From positions 31,195 through 95,194 of the forward strand of contig JBILUL010000002.1 in NCBI GenBank assembly GCA_044371005.1: a stretch of DNA of 64,000 nucleotides, in the 5' to 3' direction. The notes beneath the pieces were generated by a model. The model saw nothing but the letters and a program-made list of their open reading frames with translations. It was not told the origin of the DNA and did no database searches. The translations under genes and the position numbers were made by a program. This document shows, piece by piece, positions 34,235 through 42,807 of this stretch (its first letter is position 1; each line of letters begins with the position of its first letter). This DNA is from UBA2402 sp044371005. Lineage in GTDB: Bacteria > Planctomycetota > Phycisphaerae > Phycisphaerales > UBA1924.

Positions 34235-36090
34235 TGGCGGCTCAACTGATCAAGAAGCTGGGCGGCAGCGGATCTCGCGAGGCCAAGATCAAGAACGCGC
34301 CGGTCGTACGCCGCGGATTCAAGCAGTGTCAACACATCACTGGCGGTCGTGGCACAGGCTGATGGCAGTCGGGATGTGTCACGCTGCGTGATGGCATCGC
34401 GCTCAACGCCCACCCACGGCGCGAGCGCCGTGCGGACGGCAATCGAAACGTCCCGATGGTCACTGGCCGAAGCAAGCAGGGAACGAGCCTTCGACACCGC
34501 GGCACGCCGCGCCAGCACGTTTGGAGCACGATGCGTTCGGCGATAGGCGATCACCATCGCGGCTGCCATCGATGCGGGAGGAATCCCCAGCACGATCAGG
34601 CCCTGGGGCGAACCGAAGAACCCAAGCAGCGACACGTGCCGATCGTCGAGCGCATCGAGGCCTTCGTGATTCGCTCCGACCCCGGCCGGTGCGTTGGTGA
34701 GTGTCAGTGGGCTCGATGCCAGCGGGAGTGGGATGGTTCCGCCGCCGCCCTGCGCATCCGCCGCAGTCACCTGTCGCGAAGCTCTCACTTTCAGCGCGAG
34801 CGGCTGACTGGTTGCGACCGAATACTTGCCGGTTGAGGTGTCGAAGTAGGCCAGCTTGATCGGAGGAATCTCAATGATCGAGTCGCTCTTGGGCCTCACC
34901 GTCGTCGTGAATGCCCGGCCACCCAGCGGATCGCCACCCGCGGCGCCCTCCCAGCCTTCTGGCGCCGCCTTGAAAAGGCTGGCGAAATCGGCCTGTGCGT
35001 CCAGGTCAGGTGCCTTGATCTGCGAGAGTGGTTCGGGGCCCTTGATGGTGATGGAGAGGGGAACCGGATCACCAACGTTTGCCTGCGACTGGGGCGTTGA
35101 TGCCTCGATTGAGAATCGACCGATCAGGCCGGAAAACTCCGCGGGCTTCCCCTCGTCAGGAACCGGCTTCACCTCGAGCGTGATGGCGTTGCTCTCAACG
35201 ATCGCTCGTTTGGTCTGGCTGAGGTCATCGAAGGGCGAATCGAAGAAGGACCGTGCCTTCTGACCGGTGATCTCATCGCACGCGACCCGGTATGGGCCGA
35301 TGGTCAGCGGCCCCTTGGTTCGTGGGATGATGACGACATCGAGCGTGAAGACGGGGACCTCGCGGCCGTTGAAATCGCCCTGCGAACGGCTGACGACGGC
35401 CTCGCCGCCCAGGAACGGAACGATGCGCCACGGATCGTTGTTCTGGACCTGCGTTCCTCGCCGTGCGGCGGGGCGAGGATCAACCGGCTCGATGTCGAAC
35501 GCCTTGCCGCCATCGGGACCGGTAAACGTCGCACTCTTGACGTTCGCGCCAAGCGTCCAGACCAGCTTGGCTCGAATCGGCTCGCCCTCATAGACCTCTG
35601 CGCGATCGCAGATGAACTTGAGCGTGAAGTTCGGATTGCTCTGGGGCCGTGTCACAGAGAATGTCGTGCGTGGAACGGTCAGTGCCTTGCCTGCCACCGT
35701 TACCGTGAAGGGCTCGACATTGACTTTGCCTTCGCGATTCGGTGTGAGCTGCCACTGCATGACGTAGCGAAGGACGTTGGACTCCGAGGCACGACCGTTG
35801 ATGATGAAGCTCGTCCGCCGGGATTCATCGTGGGCCCCCCGAAACTCCGCTGCATAGGCATCGGATTGCGGGAAGTCCGGCTGCTGGGCCTCCGATGCGC
35901 CGTCGATGGTCACCTGAAAGATCACCGTGTCGCCAAGTTCGACGTTCTGACTGCTCAACGCCACCGAGGCGCGGGGCTGCTCCTGAGCCCGGACGGATGC
36001 GGGCGTGACGCAGAGCAGAGCCGCGGCGAGCACGGGCCAGGGTCCGATGACCACCAGCGCGTTCATGAGCGTGGTGCGAATCATGTGCAT
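34231..36090 (-). CDS. batD: BatD-family protein
   Basis: 619 aa, with a signal peptide (LVVIGPWPVLAAALLCVTPASVRAQ) and a long beta-sandwich periplasmic part typical of BatD: ASVALSSQNVELGDTVIFQVTIDG, YVMQWQLTPNREGKVNVEPFTVTV, EGEPIRAKLVWTLGANV, FTLDVVIIPRTKGPLTIGPYRVACDE and STPQSQANVGDPVPLSITIKG. A single C-terminal transmembrane helix (about GLIVLGIPPASMAAAMVIAY) and a cytoplasmic helical tail follow. The start overlaps the batB-C stop (TAATG) and the end overlaps batE. Identification rests on architecture plus operon position. Confidence 0.85.
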   Translation of the reverse strand: MHMIRTTLMNALVVIGPWPVLAAALLCVTPASVRAQEQPRASVALSSQNVELGDTVIFQVTIDGASEAQQPDFPQSDAYAAEFRGAHDESRRTSFIINGRASESNVLRYVMQWQLTPNREGKVNVEPFTVTVAGKALTVPRTTFSVTRPQSNPNFTLKFICDRAEVYEGEPIRAKLVWTLGANVKSATFTGPDGGKAFDIEPVDPRPAARRGTQVQNNDPWRIVPFLGGEAVVSRSQGDFNGREVPVFTLDVVIIPRTKGPLTIGPYRVACDEITGQKARSFFDSPFDDLSQTKRAIVESNAITLEVKPVPDEGKPAEFSGLIGRFSIEASTPQSQANVGDPVPLSITIKGPEPLSQIKAPDLDAQADFASLFKAAPEGWEGAAGGDPLGGRAFTTTVRPKSDSIIEIPPIKLAYFDTSTGKYSVATSQPLALKVRASRQVTAADAQGGGGTIPLPLASSPLTLTNAPAGVGANHEGLDALDDRHVSLLGFFGSPQGLIVLGIPPASMAAAMVIAYRRTHRAPNVLARRAAVSKARSLLASASDHRDVSIAVRTALAPWVGVERDAITQRDTSRLPSACATTASDVLTLLESAAYDRRVLDLGLARSAAAQLLDQLSRQ

Positions 36091-38342
36091 TACCAGTCCT
36101 TCTCCACCGGTACAGGCCGGCCCCTCAGGGCGCGAAGCACCTGCTGGCGAGCTTCGCGCTGCTTGCGTTCCTTGTCCAGCGCCTGCGCCGCTGATTGGTC
36201 GTACTTTGGCTTGTCCTGCTTGGCCTGCTCCTTGGCTTCCTTCTGCGCCTGCTGATTCTGGCGTTCCTGGGCTGCTTGCTCCCGAGCCTCCTGCGCGGCC
36301 TTCTCTTCTGATTGAGCTGCCTGCTCCAGTGCTTTGGCAGCTTCCTCCTGATGTTTCTGCGCCGACTTGGGATCATTCTGTTCGAGCGCCTTGGATGCAG
36401 CTTCCTGTTCCTTGCGAGCCTTTTCCAACGCCTCCTTGGACGAACCCGCTTCCTCCGGCGAATCCTTGTTCATCTGCTCCTGCTGAGCCTTGGTCTGTTT
36501 GTTGACATCCTGCTGCTGCTGGCGCGATGCGTCTGAGGCATCCTGAGCTTTCTGCGGATCAGACTGTTCAGCGGCATCCTTCGACTTGTCCGCGGCCTGC
36601 GACTGCTGCTTGGCAAGGTCCTTGAGCTTGTCGGCCTGCTCCTGTCGCTGCTTGGCTTCCTGATCCTTGGCCGACTCACCCTGCTGGTCCTGATCCTGCT
36701 GCTTGGATGTATCCCCGTTCTGGTCCTTGGAGTCGGACTTCTGGCCATCCTTCCCCTGTTGCTGCTGCTGCTGCTTGGCCTGCTCCTCTCTGATCTGCTG
36801 CATCAAGCGACGCGCGATCTCGACGTTGCGAACCGCTTGATCGTCATCGGGATTCACCTCGAGCGACGAACGAAAGGCTCGGACCGAGGCTTCGAGCTGG
36901 CTGAGGACCTGCTTGGGGTCAATGGCAACAGACTCCGGCGACTCGGCAGCCTGATTCGGTGCAGGCTTTGCCGTTGCCTGACGCAGCAATGCCATTCCAA
37001 GATTGAAGCGGGTTCGTGCGGACAGCTCGGGCGTGCCCGCGGCAAGATCCGCGGCACGGAATCGATCGGCAGCCTGCGCAAAGTCCCCGGCCTGATACAA
37101 CTCTCGACCAGCGTTGTAGAGTGCCACCGGTGAGGTTTCGAGTGGTGTCGCTGAAGTCGGAGATGCATCAGCGGACTTTGCGGGTGGTGGCTGCTGTTCC
37201 TGCGCCCAGGCAGACCGCGTCGGGAGCATCGTCGCCACCATCAGGGTCAGCACCCCAAGCAATGCCGGCGGTGCGGTCGCAACTGAACTGCGGGCCGGAC
37301 GCCGATGCGTCGGAAGCAGCGAATCAAGTGTCAACAATGCCAGTGCCGTGGCGAGGAACATCGGGAACAACTCCTTGTAGGTCACACTCGCCTTGCTCTC
37401 CGTTTCACGCTGCTCAGCACTGGCAATCAGGTCGTGATAGACCTTGTCCAGGTCCATCGTGCCGGTGCCCACATTCAGGAAGACGCCGCCGGCACCGTTC
37501 CCGGGGACCGAAGATGCCGCCTGTGCGATGGCCGCCAGGGTGGTCCCATCCATCTTGCTTCGCACCGCCGATCCTTCGTGGACGAGGTAGCCGTCCTTGC
37601 CCTCGGCAGGAACCTGCGCGCCTTCAAGTTCGCTGCCAATGCCGATGGCGATGATGCGAACGCCAAGTTCCGCCGCGGCTTTGGCGGCTTCAGCCGGAAA
37701 GCTCCCCTGATCTTCACCGTCGGTGATCAACACGATGTCACGGAATCGCCCCGGATTGGGTTCAAAGACCGCGCTCATGGTCTTGCGAATCGCATCGCCG
37801 ATCAGTGTGCCGCCACGGGGCACGGAAGCGGGGGAGAGTTCATCGAGTTCCATGCGAAAGAAGTTCTGATCCAGCGTCAGTGGACATTTGACGACCGGGA
37901 CACCGGCGAATGCCACCAACGCGACCCGGTCACCCTTGAGGGTGTTCACCAGATCGTTGATCCATATCTTCGTGCGCCCGAGGCGGCTTGGAACGACGTC
38001 GCGCGAGAGCATGCTTCGTGAGACGTCCACCAGGAAGACGATGTCCCGGCCACGAACCGACACGGTCTCCTCGATAGGATCAGACTGTGGCCGGGCAATG
38101 GCGATGATCAACGATGTGACGCCCGCTGCCGTCAGCATGATGCGAACAGCTTGGCGCTTTCGACTCGTCTGCGGCTGGTTGGGAGTGATTCCCGTGATGA
38201 GCAGCAGCGATCGGCGGGCTCTGGCTGCGGAATAGGCCATCAGGAGCACGAGGACAGGGACCAGTAGCCCGAGCAGAAGGGCCGAAGGGTGTTCGAATCG
38301 CCATGCCGCGGCGGCGAGCGTCGGGATCAGATCGGATTTCAT
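36090..38342 (-). CDS. BatB-BatC fusion: VWA-domain membrane protein with TPR and long Gln/Lys/Glu-rich tail
   Basis: From start MKSDLIPTL, residues 1-85 hold two transmembrane helices. A von Willebrand A domain follows with MIDAS motif D106-x-S108-x-S110 (DVSRSM), VALVAFAGVPVVKCPLT, GGTLIGDAI and DIVLITDGEDQGS. A third transmembrane helix (MFLATALALLTLDSLL) leads to a BatC-like TPR region (PVALYNAGRELYQAGDFAQAADRFRAADLA, RTRFNLGMALLRQA). The last ~220 residues are low-complexity, charged and coiled-coil-prone, ending GRPVPVEKDW. 750 aa. Many Bacteroidetes encode BatB and BatC separately, so this is a fusion. The ATGA overlap with batA fixes the start at 38342. Confidence 0.87.
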   Translation of the reverse strand: MKSDLIPTLAAAAWRFEHPSALLLGLLVPVLVLLMAYSAARARRSLLLITGITPNQPQTSRKRQAVRIMLTAAGVTSLIIAIARPQSDPIEETVSVRGRDIVFLVDVSRSMLSRDVVPSRLGRTKIWINDLVNTLKGDRVALVAFAGVPVVKCPLTLDQNFFRMELDELSPASVPRGGTLIGDAIRKTMSAVFEPNPGRFRDIVLITDGEDQGSFPAEAAKAAAELGVRIIAIGIGSELEGAQVPAEGKDGYLVHEGSAVRSKMDGTTLAAIAQAASSVPGNGAGGVFLNVGTGTMDLDKVYHDLIASAEQRETESKASVTYKELFPMFLATALALLTLDSLLPTHRRPARSSVATAPPALLGVLTLMVATMLPTRSAWAQEQQPPPAKSADASPTSATPLETSPVALYNAGRELYQAGDFAQAADRFRAADLAAGTPELSARTRFNLGMALLRQATAKPAPNQAAESPESVAIDPKQVLSQLEASVRAFRSSLEVNPDDDQAVRNVEIARRLMQQIREEQAKQQQQQQGKDGQKSDSKDQNGDTSKQQDQDQQGESAKDQEAKQRQEQADKLKDLAKQQSQAADKSKDAAEQSDPQKAQDASDASRQQQQDVNKQTKAQQEQMNKDSPEEAGSSKEALEKARKEQEAASKALEQNDPKSAQKHQEEAAKALEQAAQSEEKAAQEAREQAAQERQNQQAQKEAKEQAKQDKPKYDQSAAQALDKERKQREARQQVLRALRGRPVPVEKDW
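36759..36779 (-). repeat. Short CAG/CTG trinucleotide run in batB-C
   Basis: Consecutive GCTGCTG units on the plus strand (CAG on the coding strand) encode a polyglutamine run in the low-complexity tail. The run is about five to six units with flanking near-matches, enough to be prone to slippage. Confidence 0.7.
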
Positions 38343-39406
38343 GCGACCCTCCTGATCACGAACGTCCGAAGCAGGAGTTCCAGCAGCAGGCACGCCAGGG
38401 CTGAGATGGCGAGCGGCACAAAGCGTTCATTGCGTTTGGTATGCTCGGTTGAATCGATCCGAGATTTCTCGAGTTGATCGATCGCCGCGTAGGCCTGCGC
38501 CAGGGCGGTGGGCGAACCGGCTTCAAAGTAGGACCCACCGGTGGTCTCAGCGATCTCCGTCAGCATCTGCTCATCGACGTTGTTGCCTCGTGGAATGCGC
38601 TGGGTGCCAAAGGGTGTGGAGATGGTCGCGACCTGTTCACCGGCACCGACGCCGATCGTGTAGATTCGAATACCCCATTCCTTCGCCAGCTTCGCGGCAT
38701 CGTACGGAGACGCATCGCCGGCATTGTTCTGGCCATCGGTCATCAGGACGATCACCTTGGACTTGATCGTGAACTCGGCCTTGCCTCCGTTGCGGGAGGC
38801 ATCCCGAGCGATCTCCTCCTCCGCACGCTTGAGTCTCGAGGCCCCGAGCATGAGGCCGTCGCCGATGGCCGTGCCATCCTCGGCGCGATTCTCCGCCGGC
38901 ATGATCCGCTTGACCGCGTCGACCAGCGGTTCGTGTACGCGAGCCAGCGGCGAAACCGTATCGGCAAAGCGGGCAAATGCCACCAGACCGATCATGTCGC
39001 CTGCGCGGCCCTTGAGTTCATTGCCGTTGCCAAGCACGAACTCCGTCAATGTGCGCCGTGCCGTGTCGATCCGGCTCTCGGAATCATCCGAACCCATGGG
39101 CTCACGCATGCTTCCTGAACGATCGAAGACCACCTGGATGGCGATGCCATCGGTGGATGTGGTTGTCCAGCCCTTGGTTTCCTGCGGTCGTGCGAGTGAG
39201 ACGATGCACAGGGCCAATGCAGCAAGTCTCAGTGCTGCAGGAACCCAGCGAATGGCGGATCGCCACGTGGTGTGTGCGTTAGCCGCGATGGCAGCTGAGG
39301 CATTGGGGAACTGCACCTGAAGATGGGAGCGCCGCAGCCGCCACGCGACCATGATCAGCGGAAGCGCGATGAGCAGGAGCAAGAGCCACGGGTGAGCCAG
39401 TGTCAT
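38339..39406 (-). CDS. batA: BatA-type VWA-domain membrane protein
   Basis: 355 aa. N-terminal helices (HPWLLLLLIALPLIMVAW and LRLAALALCIVSLARPQ) come first, then a VWA domain with MIDAS D95-x-S97-x-S99 (DRSGSM), IGLVAFARFADTVSPLA, EDGTAIGDGLMLGASRL, VIVLMTDGQNNAG and YTIGVGAGEQ. A C-terminal helix (LAISALACLLLELLLRTFV) anchors the end. It overlaps the upstream BatD-like gene and the downstream batB-C gene by 4 bp each. MoxR-type ATPases in these operons are thought to act on the VWA partners. Confidence 0.9.
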   Translation of the reverse strand: MTLAHPWLLLLLIALPLIMVAWRLRRSHLQVQFPNASAAIAANAHTTWRSAIRWVPAALRLAALALCIVSLARPQETKGWTTTSTDGIAIQVVFDRSGSMREPMGSDDSESRIDTARRTLTEFVLGNGNELKGRAGDMIGLVAFARFADTVSPLARVHEPLVDAVKRIMPAENRAEDGTAIGDGLMLGASRLKRAEEEIARDASRNGGKAEFTIKSKVIVLMTDGQNNAGDASPYDAAKLAKEWGIRIYTIGVGAGEQVATISTPFGTQRIPRGNNVDEQMLTEIAETTGGSYFEAGSPTALAQAYAAIDQLEKSRIDSTEHTKRNERFVPLAISALACLLLELLLRTFVIRRVA

Positions 39407-40425
39407 CGGGTGACACCTCCGCCCGTCCGGGGCTTTGTCCGAAGCGAGCGCACCGCGGAAAGCACATCGGCCAGCGATTGACGCCGATCGTCGGCGTCAA
39501 ATGCGATCCCCGAGAACCTCGCCTGATCGAGACGTTCGATGATCTCAATCAGGCGCGTCGCTGCCGGATCGCTCTGAACGGACGGCAGGATTCGCCGCAG
39601 TTCCGGCCCCGAGCATGCCGCGGCGATCGGGTCCACGCGATCGGCGAGTGCGGCACGCCCACAGCGCACCAGTGCATCCGCAAGCGTGGACTCAGGCATG
39701 TCCGAGCCATCATGCGGCCATGAGGCAAGCACGGCCTCGATATCGCGCAGAGGGTCGGGCGTGGTGCGCTTGCGTCGCATCAGAAGGCCCGCAGTCAGGG
39801 CCGTGCCAACCGCGGCGGCAACGGCAATGGGAAGGATGCTGGATCGACGGGGCGCGGGTGTCTCGATGGCTGGCTTGAGCTCACCGGGGTCGAGTGAAGG
39901 TTGTTCCTGCTTTGAGCCAGTGGTGGGCACGGGCAGCCGCGAGTCGACCGAGATCGAGAGCGGATTCGTGCGAATGACCCCCTGGCCGCTGCCATCGAGC
40001 AGTCGCCACGTGATGGCGAGTTCCGGGATGGTGTAAGTGCCGGGCAAAAAGGGATCAAGCGTGACGCGGCGAGTGAGCGTGGTACGGGGTGATTCGGGAG
40101 TGCCGCTGGCAAGCGGGGCGTCATCAAGCAGCGTCGTGATCGTGAAATCGCCGAGTTTGGCTGGGGCATCGGAGGTGCCGCGGAGCTCGGGCCACTGCAC
40201 GCGGTGAGTGGGGGGGAAGGTCACTCGCAGCGTGAGTTGCAGCGAATCGCTGACTCGAAGCGAGGTCGTGTCCGCGGCGAGTTCGACGTGTACTTCCCCC
40301 GCCGCGTGTTCCTGCAGCGTTGGTTCATGAGGCGTTGGGCTCGCCGCGGCGGGAACGCGACCGCATGCCATCACCAGCGTGAGTGCAGCGGTAAGAAACG
40401 ACATGGTTCGGCCCGGGCGGAACAT
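39403..40425 (-). CDS. BatD-like/DUF4381-like protein of the Bat operon
   Basis: 340 aa. A signal peptide (MSFLTAALTLVMACG) is followed by an Ig-like beta domain (VHVELAADTTSLRVSDSLQLTLRVTFPP, GDFTITTLLDDAPL, FLPGTYTIPELAITWRLLDG). A membrane helix (SILPIAVAAAVGTALTAGLLM) then leads to a cytoplasmic helical domain with LADALVRCGRAALADR and LRRILPSVQSDPAATRLIEIIERLDQARFSGI. That combination resembles BatD proteins and the DUF4381 proteins that sit between DUF58 and batA. It follows the DUF58 gene by 1 bp and overlaps batA. Start 40425 or the internal MSFL. Confidence 0.75.
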   Translation of the reverse strand: MFRPGRTMSFLTAALTLVMACGRVPAAASPTPHEPTLQEHAAGEVHVELAADTTSLRVSDSLQLTLRVTFPPTHRVQWPELRGTSDAPAKLGDFTITTLLDDAPLASGTPESPRTTLTRRVTLDPFLPGTYTIPELAITWRLLDGSGQGVIRTNPLSISVDSRLPVPTTGSKQEQPSLDPGELKPAIETPAPRRSSILPIAVAAAVGTALTAGLLMRRKRTTPDPLRDIEAVLASWPHDGSDMPESTLADALVRCGRAALADRVDPIAAACSGPELRRILPSVQSDPAATRLIEIIERLDQARFSGIAFDADDRRQSLADVLSAVRSLRTKPRTGGGVTR

Positions 40426-40426
40426 A

Positions 40427-41344
40427 TCAGCGACGCTGCTCCCTCATGCGAAAGTAGCGGACCAGATCCGGGATGAATGGACGTGAGGTGGAAAGTGCCA
40501 CTCGATCCACTTCCGTGCGGGCGAAGACCGAGGCGAGCTGCGCATCCCGTCGGAGGGCAGCCGCCGCGTACGCGTCACGCACACGCCGGGAGGACGTGTC
40601 GATGAGCCCGCCTCGACCTGTCTCGGGGTCGGTGACCTCGATGAGTCCGGCATCGGGCATTGTGTACTCGCGCGGGTCGGAGATGTGAATGGCAACGACC
40701 TCGTGCTTGCGTGCGAGCAGACGCAACGGGGTTTCGAATCCAGCCGGGCCCTGATCGCAGAGAAAATCCGAGATCATGAACAGGGTTCCGCGGCGTTTGA
40801 GCACATGGCCAAGATGCAACGCGGCGGCACCAATGTCGGTGCCGCGGGAAGCGGGCTGAAAGTGGAGGAGCTCCCGGAGCAGACGCAGTGAATGGCCGCG
40901 GCCTTTGCCGGGTTCGACGAAGACTTCGACTTTGTCCGTGAAGAGGCAGAGGCCCACGCGGTCGTGATTGGTGGAGGCACTCAGAGCAAGGACAGCCGCG
41001 GCTTCGACGGCGATTCGGTTCTTGAGGCGAGCTGCCTGATCGTTGGCGGAGGAGAAGACTCCGGAGGCCGAGAGATCGACGGCGAGCATGACGGTGAGTT
41101 CGCGTTCCTCGACGAATCGCTTGATGAAGGGGCGACCTGCTCGGGCCGTCACGTTCCAGTCGATCGTGCGGACATCATCGCCGGGCTCATACTCCCGCAC
41201 ATCGGCGAACTCCATGCCTCTGCCCTTGAATGCGGTGTGGTATTCGCCTGCAAAGAGCCCCTCGACCCGCCTTCGGGTCCGGACTTGCAGTCGTTTGACT
41301 TCCCGCATGAGTTCCTGAGTGAGCATGGCTGAAGGCGATTCCAC
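40427..41344 (-). CDS. DUF58 domain protein (VWA-like)
   Basis: 305 aa, cytoplasmic. It has the DUF58 core LFAGEYHTAFKGRGMEFADVREYEPGDDVRTIDWNVTARAGRPFIKRF, then a degenerate VWA fold: VMLAVDLSASG, DRVGLCLFTDKVEVFVEPGKG, GTLFMISDFLCD and HEVVAIHISDPREYTMPDAGLIEVTDPETG. The family is nearly always next to a MoxR ATPase, as here (30-bp gap). A start at MLTQELM (residue 7) is possible. Confidence 0.92.
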   Translation of the reverse strand: MESPSAMLTQELMREVKRLQVRTRRRVEGLFAGEYHTAFKGRGMEFADVREYEPGDDVRTIDWNVTARAGRPFIKRFVEERELTVMLAVDLSASGVFSSANDQAARLKNRIAVEAAAVLALSASTNHDRVGLCLFTDKVEVFVEPGKGRGHSLRLLRELLHFQPASRGTDIGAAALHLGHVLKRRGTLFMISDFLCDQGPAGFETPLRLLARKHEVVAIHISDPREYTMPDAGLIEVTDPETGRGGLIDTSSRRVRDAYAAAALRRDAQLASVFARTEVDRVALSTSRPFIPDLVRYFRMREQRR

Positions 41345-41374
41345 GGTGCTTGGTCCGGCGCGACACGGGGGCGA

Positions 41375-42358
41375 TCACGGAACCGGAATGCGATCAAAGA
41401 TGCGCTGCACGATCATCTCGCTGGTCACATCCTCGGCCTGTGCTTCGTAGCTGGCGATGACGCGGTGGCGAAGCACATCCAGTCCGATGGCCTTGATGTC
41501 GCCGGGGATCACGTAGGCCCGTCCCTGCATCAGGGCGTGCCCCTTGGCGGCGATGGCAAGGTTGATGCTGGCGCGAGGCGACGCGCCGAACTCGATGAGG
41601 CGACCCAGATCCAGCTTGAAGTCCTCCGGCGAGCGTGTCGCGTGAACGATGTTGACGATGTAGTCCTTGATGCGGTCGTCGAGTCGGACGCAATCCACCA
41701 GCTTGCGGGCTACGTCGATCTCATCGAGCGTGACAATCGTCTCGATCGAGGTCTGGGGGCGCGTGGTGGCCATCCGGTCGATGATCGTGCGCTCCTGTTC
41801 GCGGGTGGGGTATCCGACGTGGAGCTTGAGCATGAACCGGTCGACCTGCGCCTCGGGCAACGGATAGGTGCCTTCCTGTTCGATTGGGTTCTGCGTTGCA
41901 AGTACAAGGAAGGGAAGTTCGAGCGGATAGGTCGTGTCGCCGATGGTGACCCGACGTTCCTGCATTGCTTCCAGCAACGCGGATTGAACCTTGGCTGGAG
42001 CTCGGTTGATTTCGTCGGCCAGCACGATGTTGGCGAATATGGGGCCTTTGCGTGCTGCGAACGTGCCTTCTCTGGGGTTGTAGACCAGGGTGCCGATCAG
42101 GTCGGCGGGCAGGAGGTCGGGCGTGAACTGGATGCGAGCGAACTTGGCTTGGATCGCCTTGGCGAGTGTGTTGACGGTCAGGGTCTTGGCCAGGCCAGGG
42201 ACACCCTCCAGGAGGACATGGCCTCCGGTGAGCATTCCGAGGATCAGTCGTTCCACCATCGCCTGCTGGCCAACGACGACTTGCTCAACCGCAGCAAGCA
42301 GCTTCTGGATCGTCTGGGAGGCGGACTTGATCTGTTCATCAACGTTCGATTCACTCAT
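41375..42358 (-). CDS. MoxR-family AAA+ ATPase
   Basis: First gene of the Bat operon. 327 aa. Walker A GVPGLAKT (52-59), Walker B VLADEINRAP (D115, E116), then KVQSALLEAMQERRV, sensor-1 VLATQNPIEQEGTYPLPEAQVDRFML and the C-terminal lid with GASPRASINLAIAAKGHALMQGR and DVLRHRVIASYEA. MoxR ATPases are thought to be chaperones that act on VWA-domain partners, here DUF58, BatA and BatB. Confidence 0.94.
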   Translation of the reverse strand: MSESNVDEQIKSASQTIQKLLAAVEQVVVGQQAMVERLILGMLTGGHVLLEGVPGLAKTLTVNTLAKAIQAKFARIQFTPDLLPADLIGTLVYNPREGTFAARKGPIFANIVLADEINRAPAKVQSALLEAMQERRVTIGDTTYPLELPFLVLATQNPIEQEGTYPLPEAQVDRFMLKLHVGYPTREQERTIIDRMATTRPQTSIETIVTLDEIDVARKLVDCVRLDDRIKDYIVNIVHATRSPEDFKLDLGRLIEFGASPRASINLAIAAKGHALMQGRAYVIPGDIKAIGLDVLRHRVIASYEAQAEDVTSEMIVQRIFDRIPVP

Positions 42359-42724
42359 ATCGCCTGTCTCACAAATGGAACCGCCACGGTCAGAGCCCCG
42401 TTTGGCCGAAAGCCTCCCTGCATGTACCGGGCCGAAAGGGTACCCCTTCGCTCCCGTTTGGTCTGGCGAACCGGAGTTCCCCTTGTTTCGGGATGCTCAC
42501 CGGCCCATGACCCGTCGCCAATCCGGGGGCTTTGGTGCTTGCACGGCCTTAGGTTGGTCGCTACGACGGTTGGGGATCATTTGTTCGCTGCGGAGGCAAG
42601 CGAACGGGATGATCCGAACAGACGGTAGGGATGGCGGGGGGGAGCGGCGGAAGGTGTGGTCGCGGCGTCCAGTTGGCACGGAGGCTGACTGCGCAAGACC
42701 ACGTGCGGGCTTGTCGTGGGGGGT
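42359..42724. other. Intergenic region upstream of moxR
   Basis: 366 bp between the moxR start and the terminator of the dockerin gene. It should hold the Bat operon promoter on the minus strand. Frames reading through it are GC-driven; no gene, repeat or clear promoter was recognised. Confidence 0.5.
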
Positions 42725-42760
42725 GAAAAAGAAAGCCGCGGGCGTGTGATCGCCCGCGGC
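42725..42760 (-). terminator. Rho-independent terminator of the large dockerin gene
   Basis: GCCGCGGGCG (42735-42744) pairs perfectly with CGCCCGCGGC (42751-42760) around TGTGAT. On the minus strand it is followed by a T-rich tract (complement of GAAAAAGAAA). It lies 48 bp beyond the stop of the dockerin gene. Confidence 0.8.
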
Positions 42761-42807
42761 TCCGTGTGATTGTAGAAATGTGTTCCGAGAGGAACGAGGC
42801 CGGAGAC

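Noticed and set aside
41465..42628. 387-codon plus-strand frame opposite moxR
   Set aside because: Antisense to a clear AAA+ ATPase; no protein-like features.
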